This document shows positions 42,290 to 51,296 of a stretch of 64,000 nt of DNA, piece by piece. The position numbers were made by a program, and so were the translations under genes. The notes beneath the pieces were generated by a model. That model was not told where the DNA came from, made no database searches, and saw nothing but the letters and a program-made list of their open reading frames with translations. Position 1 is the stretch's first letter. Each line of letters opens with the position of its first letter. This stretch comes from Calothrix sp. NIES-2100 (GTDB taxonomy: Bacteria; Cyanobacteriota; Cyanobacteriia; Cyanobacteriales; Nostocaceae), in the NCBI RefSeq assembly GCF_002368195.1, contig NZ_AP018178.1:1305738-1369737 (forward strand), written 5' to 3'.

Positions 42290-43018
42290 TCAATCCCCTT
42301 GGGGATACTCATCCCATAAGGTTGTGATCTCGCGTAAACTTTGATGATTGCCATTGCCTAAAATTAGATGGTCTAGCAGAGGAATACCCAAAAACTGCGC
42401 TCCCGCTAATAACTGGCGTGTCAATTCTATATCTTCTTGGCTAGGTTCAACATTCCCAGAAGGATGGTTATGTGCCACAATCACCCGCGTTGCACCTTGA
42501 CGAATTACTTCTCGAAAAATTTCGCGGGGAGAAGCTAAGGTTTCCGTGGCAGTACCTATGGTAATGACTTTTGTCCCCAATAAGCGATTCTTGACATCTA
42601 ATAGCAAGACTCCAAAATGTTCTTGGGTTTGCCACATTAAATTTTGACTCAGCGCCGCCGCCGCCGCCTGTGGGCTATCAATAATTTCACCTTCTGGACG
42701 GGATTGAAAGGCGCGTTTGCCTAGTTCTATTGCCGCTAAAATAGTGGTTGCCTTTGCTGGGCCGATTCCGGGAATTTGCATTAATTCCGCCGGGGTAACT
42801 TCGCGCAAAACTGCCAAAGGATCACGCTGGTGTTTGCCCAATTCACTTAAGATATATTGTCCTAAACCTACAGCAGATAGTTTTCCTGGCCCTTGACCAG
42901 TACCGAGTAAAATTGCAATTAACTCAGCTGTGGCTAAAATTTTGGGGCCATGAGCCATTAACCGCTCACGCGGACGCTCAGTCTCAGGCATATCAGCAAT
43001 TCTGAGGCAATAAGTCAT
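42290..43018 (-). CDS. radC: RadC family JAB-domain protein
   Basis: A 242-residue protein with an N-terminal helix-hairpin-helix segment (LMQIPGIGPAKATTILAAIELGKR) and a C-terminal JAB/MPN-like domain: EHFGVLLLDVKNRLLG, the metal site in IVAHNHPSGNVEPS, and the final LLDHLILGNG. RadC was once linked to DNA repair, but its activity is uncertain. I chose the ATG at 43018 (MTYCLRIADMPETERPRERL), which gives the usual N-terminus; an in-frame ATG at 43084 would add 22 residues of unlike composition. Confidence 0.9.
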   Translation of the reverse strand: MTYCLRIADMPETERPRERLMAHGPKILATAELIAILLGTGQGPGKLSAVGLGQYILSELGKHQRDPLAVLREVTPAELMQIPGIGPAKATTILAAIELGKRAFQSRPEGEIIDSPQAAAAALSQNLMWQTQEHFGVLLLDVKNRLLGTKVITIGTATETLASPREIFREVIRQGATRVIVAHNHPSGNVEPSQEDIELTRQLLAGAQFLGIPLLDHLILGNGNHQSLREITTLWDEYPQGD

Positions 43019-43084
43019 AGAATAACCGCGAGAATATCTACCATAGTTAGGACTATCTTTAGTTATCCCTTGTTTGCTCGACAA

Positions 43085-43553
43085 ATTATGCTGATTTGAA
43101 AAAATATTTAATTTTGATCGCTAGGTAGAAGGGCTGGGGGGAGACGCAACTATCCAGAGGGTGAAAGATGTTGGAGAAAGCGATCGCTTCCATGACACTG
43201 CATCAAGGACGATCGCCTGACCCCTCCTTCACTGTTCAATAGATTTCAAAGCTGTAGCCCTTATTCCGTATAGGTTAGAGCTTTACAAGCGTGCCATTCC
43301 ATCCCCGATCTGAGATCTTTTTCAAAAGGTGACATGCTGCCGATGATGCATTTCTATCATTCTTCAGCAAACCGCTCGGATTTCTCACTCTTTTGCTGTA
43401 TGCTAGTTAATCCAAGTTAAATTTTTCCCACTATAGTTCCGGCAAAGGTTCTGAGAGGATGTCTGAAGATTCTTGAATAAGCACATTAGTGGCTCTGTGG
43501 ATCTATATAATAATTCCCATTGCCTAAATTTATAAAATTTTCAGTAGAGCCAG
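43085..43553. other. Intergenic region, no gene seen
   Basis: Contains one HIP1 site near 43179 and mixed-composition DNA between the radC start and a small hypothetical gene. No repeat family or RNA recognised. Confidence 0.4.
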
Positions 43554-43811
43554 ATGAAACTCATAAAAAAATCGGAAAAACTCCTCCTCAACAAGATCAA
43601 GATTATGGAGGAAATAGAAGAAAATCTTCAAGACGATACTATTGATGCTCCAGAATCGGCAGCAATAGCAATGGAAAAACAAGTATTGAATATAGAAAAT
43701 CAAGAACCTAACTATATCCCTATGCGAGATAATCCTGTAGTCCAATCAGTAGGGAATACAGGATGGCAGGTTTCGGAAATTTGGAAGGAGATTAGATTGG
43801 ATAATTTCTAG
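43554..43811 (+). CDS. Small hypothetical protein
   Basis: An 85-residue frame, rich in Glu, Ile and Asn, with no membrane helix or signal peptide (KKSEKLLLNKIKIMEEIEENL near the start; ends WKEIRLDNF). I do not recognise it. A weak AGAG precedes the ATG. An opposing frame (43530-43745) is Phe/Tyr-rich and looks like its shadow. The Glu-rich composition and clean amphipathic start favour a real protein, but this is only a suggestion. Confidence 0.35.
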   Translation: MKLIKKSEKLLLNKIKIMEEIEENLQDDTIDAPESAAIAMEKQVLNIENQEPNYIPMRDNPVVQSVGNTGWQVSEIWKEIRLDNF

Positions 43812-44075
43812 TAATAGCTAATGACAAAGGAACATCCCACCAGATCTAGGTACTAGAGAAGACCGATTTTCATACTTAGTTGTGAGATTTTGAGGTTTTG
43901 GTGAGCAAATCTAGTATCCTAACTCCGGCAGAGCCGAGAATGATTCCATCTGTCAATTGTCCATGAGATTATAATTTGGCTCAAGGTTTCATGTCTTAAT
44001 TTTGTGTAATTAATGAAACTGATGGAGGCTAGTATTAATGATTGGCAAGAAATTTAGTTGTGAATTCACAGAACT
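43812..44075. other. Convergent intergenic region
   Basis: No gene or recognisable terminator between the small hypothetical gene and the end of the histidine kinase gene. Confidence 0.35.
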
Positions 44076-45497
44076 TTAGCTTTTTAAAGGTAAGCAGATA
44101 GTGAAAGTTGCGCCTTGATTGGGCGTGCTAGTAGCTGTAATGCTACCTTGATGAGCTTCAATAATCCGCTTGGCGATCGCTAATCCTAAACCATTACCAC
44201 TACTTTGGCGTGAGGGGTCTGTTGTATAAAATTGTTCAAAAATTCGGGGTAAATCACCTGACTTGATGCCTTTTCCCTGATCTTGAATTTGAATAATCGC
44301 TAGTTTTCCTTTGCTGTATCCAGAAATCAAGACTTGGGAGTTGGCGGGTGAGTGTTTGATAGCATTATCCAATAAGTTGAGAATCGCCTGTAGTAGCCGT
44401 TCTGGATCGCCTTGTATCATTAGCTGCTCTACGTTTACTTGTAGAGAAATTCTCACGGTTTGCATTCGCGGTTCCATTGCATTCACAGCACGGTTAATCA
44501 ACCCCTGTAATGAGATGGTTTGTTGTTCGAGTTGGGTAACTCCTGCTTCTAAACGTCCTAAATCTAGGAGATCGTGAATTAATCGTGACAAACGTTTGAT
44601 TTCGCTGTCGATAGTTTGAAAAAAGCGATCGCGTAATTCTGGTTCTTCATATGCTCCGCTTTTAAGTGCGTCTACTGTTACCTGAACGTTACTGATCGGA
44701 GTCCGCAGTTCGTGGGAGACGTTGGCTAAAAACACCCGACGTTCTTGATCTAGGGAAGCTAAGCGCTCACTCATCCGGTTGAGTTCTGCTGCTAATTGAT
44801 CTAACTCATTGTTTTCCTGGATCGTTAGCTTATCACCAAAATGACCGCTACCCAAGCGAATGGCAAAGTTCTGCATAATCTCAATTGGTTTTGAGAGACT
44901 GCGAGCCAAGCGACTGCTAATGAATGCACATAGTATAATTGTGAGTGCTAGGGTGCCTAAAACACTCCAAAACACTTTTGCAAACTGCTGCTGAAACTGC
45001 TCTAGAGTAATAGACATTCGCAATACACCCAAAAATTCACCGTTGCGTTCAATGGGTCTAGCGATGTAGAGGCGATCATCGTTGGATAAAACTCCTTTGG
45101 CAATTCCTTTTTGGATATGATTTTGTAGAGCTGCGCCCATTCCCGCAACCTCATACCAGTCTTTCACCTGAGCGTCTAACTTTGGGTTAGAAGTGGCTAT
45201 CAAGCTACCTTGTTGACTAAAAACACGCAGCGTCACATTTTGCGGTGCGCCATACCTTTGCACTAGCAACTTTACCCGGGGAATATCTTTTTCTGCTAGT
45301 GCATCTGCAACACTTTCACTCAACGCACTCGTCCAGTTATCGAGATCTACTTGTCGCATTCGCATGAAATATTCAGAGAATGACCACAAAATGTAACCTG
45401 CTAACAGCGACGTTCCAAAAGCTGTCAGCATCAGGTATGTGCATAACAGCTTGGCATGAATTGTGTTTAATTTAATTCGCCTTAAGTAGCCTCTCAT
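44076..45497 (-). CDS. Sensor histidine kinase (HAMP-HisKA-HATPase)
   Basis: A 473-residue membrane kinase. Helix 1 (LLCTYLMLTAFGTSLLAGYILW) and helix 2 (VFWSVLGTLALTIILCAFIS) enclose an extracytoplasmic sensor of about 140 residues. HAMP follows (SKPIEIMQNFAIRLGSGHF), then HisKA with the phospho-acceptor in LANVSHELRTPISNVQ and HATPase (LLDNAIKHSP; GNGLGLAIAKRIIEAH). The start is the ATG at 45497, overlapping the regulator stop by ATGA; a longer frame to 45608 would overlap the regulator's coding sequence. Operon with the regulator; signal unknown. Confidence 0.92.
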   Translation of the reverse strand: MRGYLRRIKLNTIHAKLLCTYLMLTAFGTSLLAGYILWSFSEYFMRMRQVDLDNWTSALSESVADALAEKDIPRVKLLVQRYGAPQNVTLRVFSQQGSLIATSNPKLDAQVKDWYEVAGMGAALQNHIQKGIAKGVLSNDDRLYIARPIERNGEFLGVLRMSITLEQFQQQFAKVFWSVLGTLALTIILCAFISSRLARSLSKPIEIMQNFAIRLGSGHFGDKLTIQENNELDQLAAELNRMSERLASLDQERRVFLANVSHELRTPISNVQVTVDALKSGAYEEPELRDRFFQTIDSEIKRLSRLIHDLLDLGRLEAGVTQLEQQTISLQGLINRAVNAMEPRMQTVRISLQVNVEQLMIQGDPERLLQAILNLLDNAIKHSPANSQVLISGYSKGKLAIIQIQDQGKGIKSGDLPRIFEQFYTTDPSRQSSGNGLGLAIAKRIIEAHQGSITATSTPNQGATFTICLPLKS

Positions 45498-45871
45498 GTA
45501 GGCTTGTCCTCTGAACGACGACGCAACACGGCTTTGATGCGTGCTAACAATTCGCGGGTATTGAAAGGCTTTGTAACATAATCGTCTGCGCCTGCTTCTA
45601 AACCCCAAACTTTATCGACATCCTGATCTTTAGCTGTGAGCATGACAATGGGGACATTAGAAAAGGCGCGAATTCGCCAACAAACTTCCATACCATCAAC
45701 TTCCGGTAACATCAGATCCAGCAAAATAATATCTGGTACTTGCTTGTGGAACTGTTTGATTGCATTATGCCCATCAACAGCTGTACTCACGGTGTAGCCT
45801 TCTTTTTGAAGTGTATATGTAAGACTGTCGCGCAGAGCAGCTTCATCATCCACGAGTAAGACGTGTGGCAT
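45494..45871 (-). CDS. Stand-alone receiver-domain response regulator
   Basis: A 125-residue receiver domain: acidic pair in LLVDDEAALRDSL, phospho-Asp in ILLDLMLPEVDG, Thr in VMLTAKD and Lys in YVTKPFNTRELLARI. It closely resembles the receiver of OmpR/PhoB regulators, including the linker ARIKAVLRRR, but stops there; no winged-helix DNA-binding domain follows. It may act by protein contact or as a phosphate shuttle. Its stop overlaps the kinase start (ATGA), so both are translated together. Confidence 0.9.
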   Translation of the reverse strand: MPHVLLVDDEAALRDSLTYTLQKEGYTVSTAVDGHNAIKQFHKQVPDIILLDLMLPEVDGMEVCWRIRAFSNVPIVMLTAKDQDVDKVWGLEAGADDYVTKPFNTRELLARIKAVLRRRSEDKPT

Positions 45872-46000
45872 TTGAGATTTTCAATTATAGACAACTTTGA
45901 GTATTTATAATTTGTATAATTATCTGTCTTAAGACATCTTTCTTAAGTAGGAAATTTAACTTCACAGGCAACGTTTAACTCTTAACTCTTAACAGGGAAA

Positions 46001-46020
46001 CCCACGCGCTCGAGCGTGGG
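46001..46020. terminator. Hairpin after the NDH-2 gene
   Basis: CCCACGC (46001-46007), loop GCTCGA, GCGTGGG (46014-46020). It lies between the end of the NDH-2 gene and the regulator start, both leftward, so it may end the former's transcript. It also resembles repeat hairpins common in these genomes. Confidence 0.5.
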
Positions 46021-46113
46021 GTTGTGACAATGACGCTGTTTTTCCTCGCGCAAAGCGTCTCGAAAAACATCTTTTTTAAAACTGGGATTTAGACCCAAAA
46101 CTAAAATTTTTGA

Positions 46114-47514
46114 TCACTGTACCCCGTTCCCTGTACCCTGCTCCTTGTTAACATTTTTATCGTCATCACCCAATATTTTCAATAATCTTCTAGCAACTAA
46201 AACACCGACAACGCCAGCACCAACTAATTCCACTGCTTGCACAACTTTTTTGCCGACATCTTGAGAGTCGAGGTGATGGTGAAAAATTTCTTCATCTACC
46301 CATTCAGTTGTGGCTTTAAAGTCATGAATTGGTGTTGGTAGTAGGGTTAAATAAGTTCCTTGACGAATTAAATGGGCTGGTTCGCCTGCTACTTCAAAAA
46401 CATTGAATAAGTTAGCAGCAGCATCATTTAATCCTAACTTCAAGAGAGTTCCCCGGATGTTAATTTTAGCTGGTTCTAGTTCTTCTTTGAGTGCGATCGC
46501 TCTTAAATTCCTAGCAATATTCGCTCCTTGTTGATAAGCAACTTGGGCTGTTGGTGGTAAGGATTTATTCTCAACGGCTGCACAATCACCACCTACAAAA
46601 ACTTCTGGAAAGTCGAGTAGTTGCATCGTGGAATTGACTAAAAGACGATCGTGATGATCTCGATGTTCTTGGGTAATTGGTAAATCTTGAATCAGAGGAT
46701 TGATAGAAGTGCCAGCTGTCCAGATTGTGGTGTATGTTGGTAAGGTTTTAACTTGATTGTTACTTTGATATTCAACTGCATTGGGATGAACAGCAGTGGC
46801 TGCTGCTCCCGTCAAGATTTCAATTGGTGCAGTGCGTTTTTGTAATTCTGTTTCCGCAATTTGGCGTAGTGGATCGTTAATATCGCCATCAAGGATTTCT
46901 TGGCCGTGATTAAGTAGAATCACCCGGATTTCGCTCGAATTTCCTCCTAAAGCGCTATACCAAAGTGGCAGAAAATCTGCTAATGTAGCTGCCATTTCTA
47001 TCCCAGAAGCGCCACCACCAACCACGACTACTGTTAAAAGCTTTTGGCGTTGTTCTGGATCATCAGTTTGCAAAGCTCTTTGTAGACAGTCGCGTAAATG
47101 CTTGTCAAGAGCGATCGCATCTGCTTGTGTCCAGAAAGGAAAGGCATTGTCTTGAGCGCCTTCAACACGATGATACCCAGTAACACTCCCCAAAGCTAAT
47201 ACTAAGTTACTGTATTTGTATTCATCTCCCGAAACTAATTTGACTTCCCGTTGATGCAGATCTATCGATTGCACCGTATCTTGAACAAAGATGACACCAC
47301 TACCCTGAAGTAATTCCGCAAAACGCGGTACTACTTGAAAGGTATCCATCTCGCCATCGAAATATTCATAAAGTAACGGTTTAAAGCAAAATCTCTCATT
47401 TTTATCAATCAAAATTACAGAGCGAGGATAGCGATTGTGAGCTAGGTGTAATGCTGTAAATAGTCCGGTAAAACCACCACCGACAATCACAGTTTGATAA
47501 ATTGGGCTGTTCAT
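46114..47514 (-). CDS. ndb: Type II NAD(P)H dehydrogenase (NDH-2)
   Basis: A 466-residue flavoprotein with two dinucleotide folds: FAD-binding VIVGGGFTGLFTALHLA (residues 9-25) and NAD(P)H-binding VVVVGGGASGIEMAATLA, plus the later VFVGGDCAAVE. It oxidises NAD(P)H and reduces plastoquinone at the membrane surface without pumping protons. A C-terminal hydrophobic stretch (VVQAVELVGAGVVGVLVARRLL) may anchor it. The last ten residues (KEQGTGNGVQ) are encoded by intergenic-type repeat DNA. It lies just after the quinol-type oxidase operon on the same strand, so the two could form a short NADH-to-oxygen chain. Confidence 0.88.
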   Translation of the reverse strand: MNSPIYQTVIVGGGFTGLFTALHLAHNRYPRSVILIDKNERFCFKPLLYEYFDGEMDTFQVVPRFAELLQGSGVIFVQDTVQSIDLHQREVKLVSGDEYKYSNLVLALGSVTGYHRVEGAQDNAFPFWTQADAIALDKHLRDCLQRALQTDDPEQRQKLLTVVVVGGGASGIEMAATLADFLPLWYSALGGNSSEIRVILLNHGQEILDGDINDPLRQIAETELQKRTAPIEILTGAAATAVHPNAVEYQSNNQVKTLPTYTTIWTAGTSINPLIQDLPITQEHRDHHDRLLVNSTMQLLDFPEVFVGGDCAAVENKSLPPTAQVAYQQGANIARNLRAIALKEELEPAKINIRGTLLKLGLNDAAANLFNVFEVAGEPAHLIRQGTYLTLLPTPIHDFKATTEWVDEEIFHHHLDSQDVGKKVVQAVELVGAGVVGVLVARRLLKILGDDDKNVNKEQGTGNGVQ

Positions 47515-47592
47515 AAAATATTTCCTAACTACAAAATAGGGAAAGAAGGATTCTTATCCCTTGGGTGTGGGATTGTCTTGTGAAGAACTTAT

Positions 47593-47838
47593 CTAAATCA
47601 GTAAAACAAACGCAATAAAAACAATGCTCAGAGCAAACGCAAACATAATAGCGTATTCAACTCTCCGGCTAAAAAATCCCACAGCAGCAACAAGAATAAT
47701 CGCTAGTACGCTAATAGCAACGTACTGCTCTTTTTGTAAACCACGAGCAATTAGAGGGTCTTTTCCTGGTGCGGGAGTTTCTTCAATTGCTTTTGGTGAT
47801 AACTCCGAAGCTGGTATTTCTTGGAGATATAAATTCAT
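47593..47838 (-). CDS. Small membrane protein of the oxidase operon
   Basis: An 81-residue protein with two hydrophobic helices (YVAISVLAIILVAAVGFF and YAIMFAFALSIVFIAFVLLI). It lies 34 bp after the subunit III gene on the same strand, so it is probably part of the oxidase operon and may be a small accessory subunit. I chose the ATG at 47838, with CAGGAG 10 nt upstream, over the TTG at 47844. I do not recognise a named family. Confidence 0.65.
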   Translation of the reverse strand: MNLYLQEIPASELSPKAIEETPAPGKDPLIARGLQKEQYVAISVLAIILVAAVGFFSRRVEYAIMFAFALSIVFIAFVLLI

Positions 47839-47872
47839 AATCAATGCTCCTGAAAGCCTAATAAAAATGTGT

Positions 47873-48541
47873 TTACGCTTGCCAAATATAGAGAAGTGAG
47901 AAGAGAAAAACCCAAATTAAGTCTACAAAATGCCAAAATAAAGTAGTTGCACTCACACCAAAGTGACTGTTGTTGTAATTCCCCCGAATGAAGGAACGAA
48001 CAAGCATAATTATCTGGAGAATGACACCAGTTAGAACGTGCAGTCCGTGAAAACCTGTTAATAAATAGAATGTGGAACCTACTAGTCCCGTGCTTAAGCC
48101 AAAATCAAGTTGACTCCACTCGATTCCTTGACTAATTAAAAAATAACTTCCCATGCAAATCGTCATCAGCCAGAGCCAACGAAATTTAACTAACCGTCCA
48201 CGCTTGAGAGCATTTTCGGCTGGTTGAATGACAAAGCTACTGGAGAGTAAAACCACCGTGTTAATAATTGCAAAAGTAGACAATTCCGGCCCCGAAACAC
48301 CAGATGGTAGCCAAGTTTTTGAGTGTGTCAATCGCAGCGCAATGTATGTGAGGATAAAACTCAAAAAAACTATGCTTTCCGACAACAAAAACACGGTAAA
48401 ACCAAACATACCCTTGCCATGATGGTCTTCAGCACGTCCCCCACGAATTGGTAAAAAACGCTTGAGCCAATTTGGTAGGTATCGCCGCCATCGTTCTAAA
48501 GGGATAAAACTTTCATCTACATGAATTACGCCACGGTTCAT
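47873..48541 (-). CDS. ctaE: Cytochrome oxidase subunit III (ARTO type)
   Basis: A 222-residue membrane protein of the CoxC/heme-copper oxidase subunit III family with five helices: FGFTVFLLSESIVFLSFILTYIAL, TFAIINTVVLLSSSFVI, the pair RFRWLW-like LMTICMGSYFLIS, FYLLTGFHGLHVLTGVILQII and TTLFWHFVDLIWVFLFSLLYI. The conserved HGLHV and WHFVDLIW are seen. An in-frame ATG at 48553 is created by an AAATGAC heptamer repeat, so I prefer the ATG at 48541. Third core gene of the oxidase operon. Confidence 0.9.
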   Translation of the reverse strand: MNRGVIHVDESFIPLERWRRYLPNWLKRFLPIRGGRAEDHHGKGMFGFTVFLLSESIVFLSFILTYIALRLTHSKTWLPSGVSGPELSTFAIINTVVLLSSSFVIQPAENALKRGRLVKFRWLWLMTICMGSYFLISQGIEWSQLDFGLSTGLVGSTFYLLTGFHGLHVLTGVILQIIMLVRSFIRGNYNNSHFGVSATTLFWHFVDLIWVFLFSLLYIWQA

Positions 48542-48543
48542 GA

Positions 48544-48640
48544 TTTTTGTCATTTGTCATTTGTCATTTGTCATTTGTCATTTGTTAAGAGTCAATAGTC
48601 AGTTGTCAGTTGTCAGTTGTCCTCCTTGTCTTCCTTGTCT
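48544..48640. repeat. Heptamer array between oxidase subunit genes
   Basis: Read on the plus strand: several copies of TTTGTCA, then GTCAATA/GTCAGTT variants and CTTGTCTTC words. It fills the gap between the subunit I and III genes and reaches up to the subunit III start. Confidence 0.75.
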
Positions 48641-48682
48641 TCCTTGTCCCCTCTGTCCCCCTGCTTCCTCTACCAGCTATTC

Positions 48683-50362
48683 TTAATGTTCTGAGTGATG
48701 ATGGTAGTCGGGAGGTTCGATGACTGAGTATTTGGGATCGCCATAATCGTAGGGAGGCCTTCTTACTACTGGAATCTCGTCAAAGTTATCTCGCGGTGGT
48801 GGTGAGGTTGTTGTCCATTCCAGTCCAGTAGCAAGCCAGGGATTGTTAGTTGCTCTGGGCCCGTATAGCCAGGAACCTACCATATTGGCAATAAAAGGCA
48901 GTATGGATACTCCTAACAAAAATCCCCCTAAACTAGCGATGACATTCCATCCTTGATAATGTGGTTCGTAGGAGGAAATTCGGCGTACCATTCCCTGTAA
49001 ACCTAGCGGAAGCATGGGGAAGAATGTCAGGTTAGCACCGATAAAGGTTAACCAGAAATGCAATTTGCCCCAGCCTTCTGCATACATCCGTCCGGTAATC
49101 TTTGGAAACCAAAAGTAAATGGCAGCAAAGATTGCCATTGTAATGGTGTTAAAGACTATGTAGTGGAAGTGTCCCACTATAAAGTAGGTATTATGAACGT
49201 GAAGATCAAATGGTACTGCTGCCAGCATCACACCAGTAACACCACCGAGCAGAAACATAGCCGCACCTCCCATAGCAAACAGCATGGGTGTCTCTAGGTG
49301 CAGCTTACTCTTCCATATTGTCGCAGTCCAACCAAATGCTTTAACACCAGTGGGTACGGCAACCAACATTGATGTCACCATAAATAACATCCGCATCCAG
49401 CCTGGGGTAGCACTGGTAAACATATGATGCACCCACACGAAGATGCTAACTACAGCGATGCCCAAAGAGGCAACAGCTAATGACCGATAGCCAAACAGGG
49501 GATTGCGAGAAAAGGCTGGCAGAACCTCCGCAAAAATACCGAAGGCTGGTAGCGCCATGATGTAAACTGCGGGGTGGGAGTAGAACCAAAATAGATGCTG
49601 ATAGATAATTGGGTCGCCATTCTCTAAGGGTTTGAAGAATGGTGTGCCAAAACTGAGGTCAAATAACAGTAGTATCAATGCACCTGTGAGGGCAGGCAAA
49701 TTCACCAGCTGCAACAACTGGGCGCTGAGTGCTGACCAAACAAACACAGGCATCCGGAAGAAGGTCATTCCTGGGGCACGCATCCAAAAGATGGTAGTTA
49801 CAAAGTTAACAGCCCCCATAATTGAAGAGATGCCAATCAGGACTATACTTACAATCCAAATAAATTCACCGTTGATTGGCTGACCAGGCGGAACTTGCAG
49901 ACTAATTGGGGGATAAGACCACCAACCGGACTGGGCTGTACCATTGGGTAGTAAGAAGCTAGATAGTAATAAAATACCGCTTGGTGGCAAAATCCAAAAA
50001 GAGATGGCGTTGAGTAGGGGAAATGCCATATCCCGCGCGCCAATCATCAGTGGTACTAAGTAGTTAGAGATACCTGCATTAAATGGGATAATCCATAAAA
50101 AAATCATGATTGTCCCGTGTAAGGTAAACAAGCCGTTGTAAAGGGGGCGATCGACTACATTTGATTCTGGGGTAATCAGTTCGGCACGGATCAGCATCGC
50201 TAATAGTCCGCCAACCAAGAAAAAAATGAAAGTCATCACCATGTACTGAACGCCGATCACCTTATGGTCGGTGCTGAAGCTGAAGTATTCTCGCCAGTTA
50301 GTGGGAGACTCGTTTTCTGGCTGTCTATCCTCGCTGAAATTTTCACTAGAATCAAGTGTCAT
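48683..50362 (-). CDS. ctaD: Cytochrome oxidase subunit I (ARTO type)
   Basis: A 559-residue heme-copper oxidase core with about 12 helices. Heme and CuB ligands are visible: FTLHGTIMIF (low-spin heme His), FWFYSHPAVYI (CuB His and the cross-linked Tyr), VHHMFTS (two CuB His) and HNTYFIVGHFHYI (heme His pair). It reduces O2 to water. Since its subunit II partner lacks the CuA site, the electron donor is probably quinol. Its start overlaps the end of the subunit II gene by 11 bp. Confidence 0.95.
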   Translation of the reverse strand: MTLDSSENFSEDRQPENESPTNWREYFSFSTDHKVIGVQYMVMTFIFFLVGGLLAMLIRAELITPESNVVDRPLYNGLFTLHGTIMIFLWIIPFNAGISNYLVPLMIGARDMAFPLLNAISFWILPPSGILLLSSFLLPNGTAQSGWWSYPPISLQVPPGQPINGEFIWIVSIVLIGISSIMGAVNFVTTIFWMRAPGMTFFRMPVFVWSALSAQLLQLVNLPALTGALILLLFDLSFGTPFFKPLENGDPIIYQHLFWFYSHPAVYIMALPAFGIFAEVLPAFSRNPLFGYRSLAVASLGIAVVSIFVWVHHMFTSATPGWMRMLFMVTSMLVAVPTGVKAFGWTATIWKSKLHLETPMLFAMGGAAMFLLGGVTGVMLAAVPFDLHVHNTYFIVGHFHYIVFNTITMAIFAAIYFWFPKITGRMYAEGWGKLHFWLTFIGANLTFFPMLPLGLQGMVRRISSYEPHYQGWNVIASLGGFLLGVSILPFIANMVGSWLYGPRATNNPWLATGLEWTTTSPPPRDNFDEIPVVRRPPYDYGDPKYSVIEPPDYHHHSEH

Positions 50363-51272
50363 TCATTACTTTCCTTTCATTGGCTATCGCACTCGTATCT
50401 GGTGCGACAGTGTACCAGTTGCTTTTAAACAATGTTTTTGGCGGTTGGCTATATTCAGCGATCGCCTGATTTTTGATGTCCGTTGGTTCTTTTTGAGCTT
50501 GACTCAGCCACTGGTTATATTGCTCCAGAGATTCAACTTGCACATTGGTATCCATCAAAGCAAAGTAAGTACCGCTGAATAATGCATCTTTTAGTGTGTA
50601 TTGACCAATACGAGTAGGTGTAACTACAAGGTCAATGTTCCGTCCCGGGACAACATATTGCTGTAAGCGGAACTCAGGGACGTAAAAACTGTGGAGTACA
50701 TCCTGAGCGTGCATATTGAGACGAGTCCGAAGATTGACAGGTAAGTGTAATTCTTTACTAATAACATTGTCGGGATAGCGGAAAGACCAATCCCACTGCT
50801 TGACAAAAACCTCAATAGTTTCAGCCGCTGGTTTTGGTTTGTCATCACTGGCTGCGGCATAGGCTGGTTCCGCTTCTAGAGGTGTATGCAAATGTACAAT
50901 TTGCCCCAAACCCAAAACATCTAATTGCTGATAAATATTCAAGCCTTGGAAAGCAATCCACAACACTAACAGAGTTGGAGCCGCCGTCCATAAAATTTCT
51001 AGCCTGATATCCCCTCTAGATGGATGTCCCTCGCTGTAGTCATTTTTAGGCGCTCGAAAAAAAATTACCGAGTACACCATCATGCCTACAAGCCCAAGAA
51101 TAATGAATGCGCCAATTGAGGTTAAAAAGCTAAACAAGCTATCTACCTTTTGCGCTTCTTCTGTAGCCTCAGCAGGCATCCAAGTATACGCCAACTGCCC
51201 AATCCCATGACTGACAACGAGCAGCACTACTATACAACCAGCTATTACTAAATATTCAAAAAATCTCCACAT
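50352..51272 (-). CDS. ctaC: Cytochrome oxidase subunit II lacking the CuA site (ARTO type)
   Basis: A 306-residue subunit II with two N-terminal helices (YLVIAGCIVVLLVVSHGIG and FLTSIGAFIILGLVGMMVYSVIFF) and a cupredoxin-like domain (WDWSFRYPDN ... HSFYVPEFRLQQYVVPGR). Where typical subunits have the CuA motif CxExCxxxHxxM, this reads LKDALFSGTYFALM: both Cys, the Glu and the His are gone. The cyanobacterial alternative respiratory terminal oxidase has this property. In Anabaena a similar operon (cox3) is heterocyst-specific; that this is its orthologue is my inference. Confidence 0.9.
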   Translation of the reverse strand: MWRFFEYLVIAGCIVVLLVVSHGIGQLAYTWMPAEATEEAQKVDSLFSFLTSIGAFIILGLVGMMVYSVIFFRAPKNDYSEGHPSRGDIRLEILWTAAPTLLVLWIAFQGLNIYQQLDVLGLGQIVHLHTPLEAEPAYAAASDDKPKPAAETIEVFVKQWDWSFRYPDNVISKELHLPVNLRTRLNMHAQDVLHSFYVPEFRLQQYVVPGRNIDLVVTPTRIGQYTLKDALFSGTYFALMDTNVQVESLEQYNQWLSQAQKEPTDIKNQAIAEYSQPPKTLFKSNWYTVAPDTSAIANERKVMNDT

Positions 51273-51296
51273 AAACTTAGAGTGCTTCTCGTTTAA

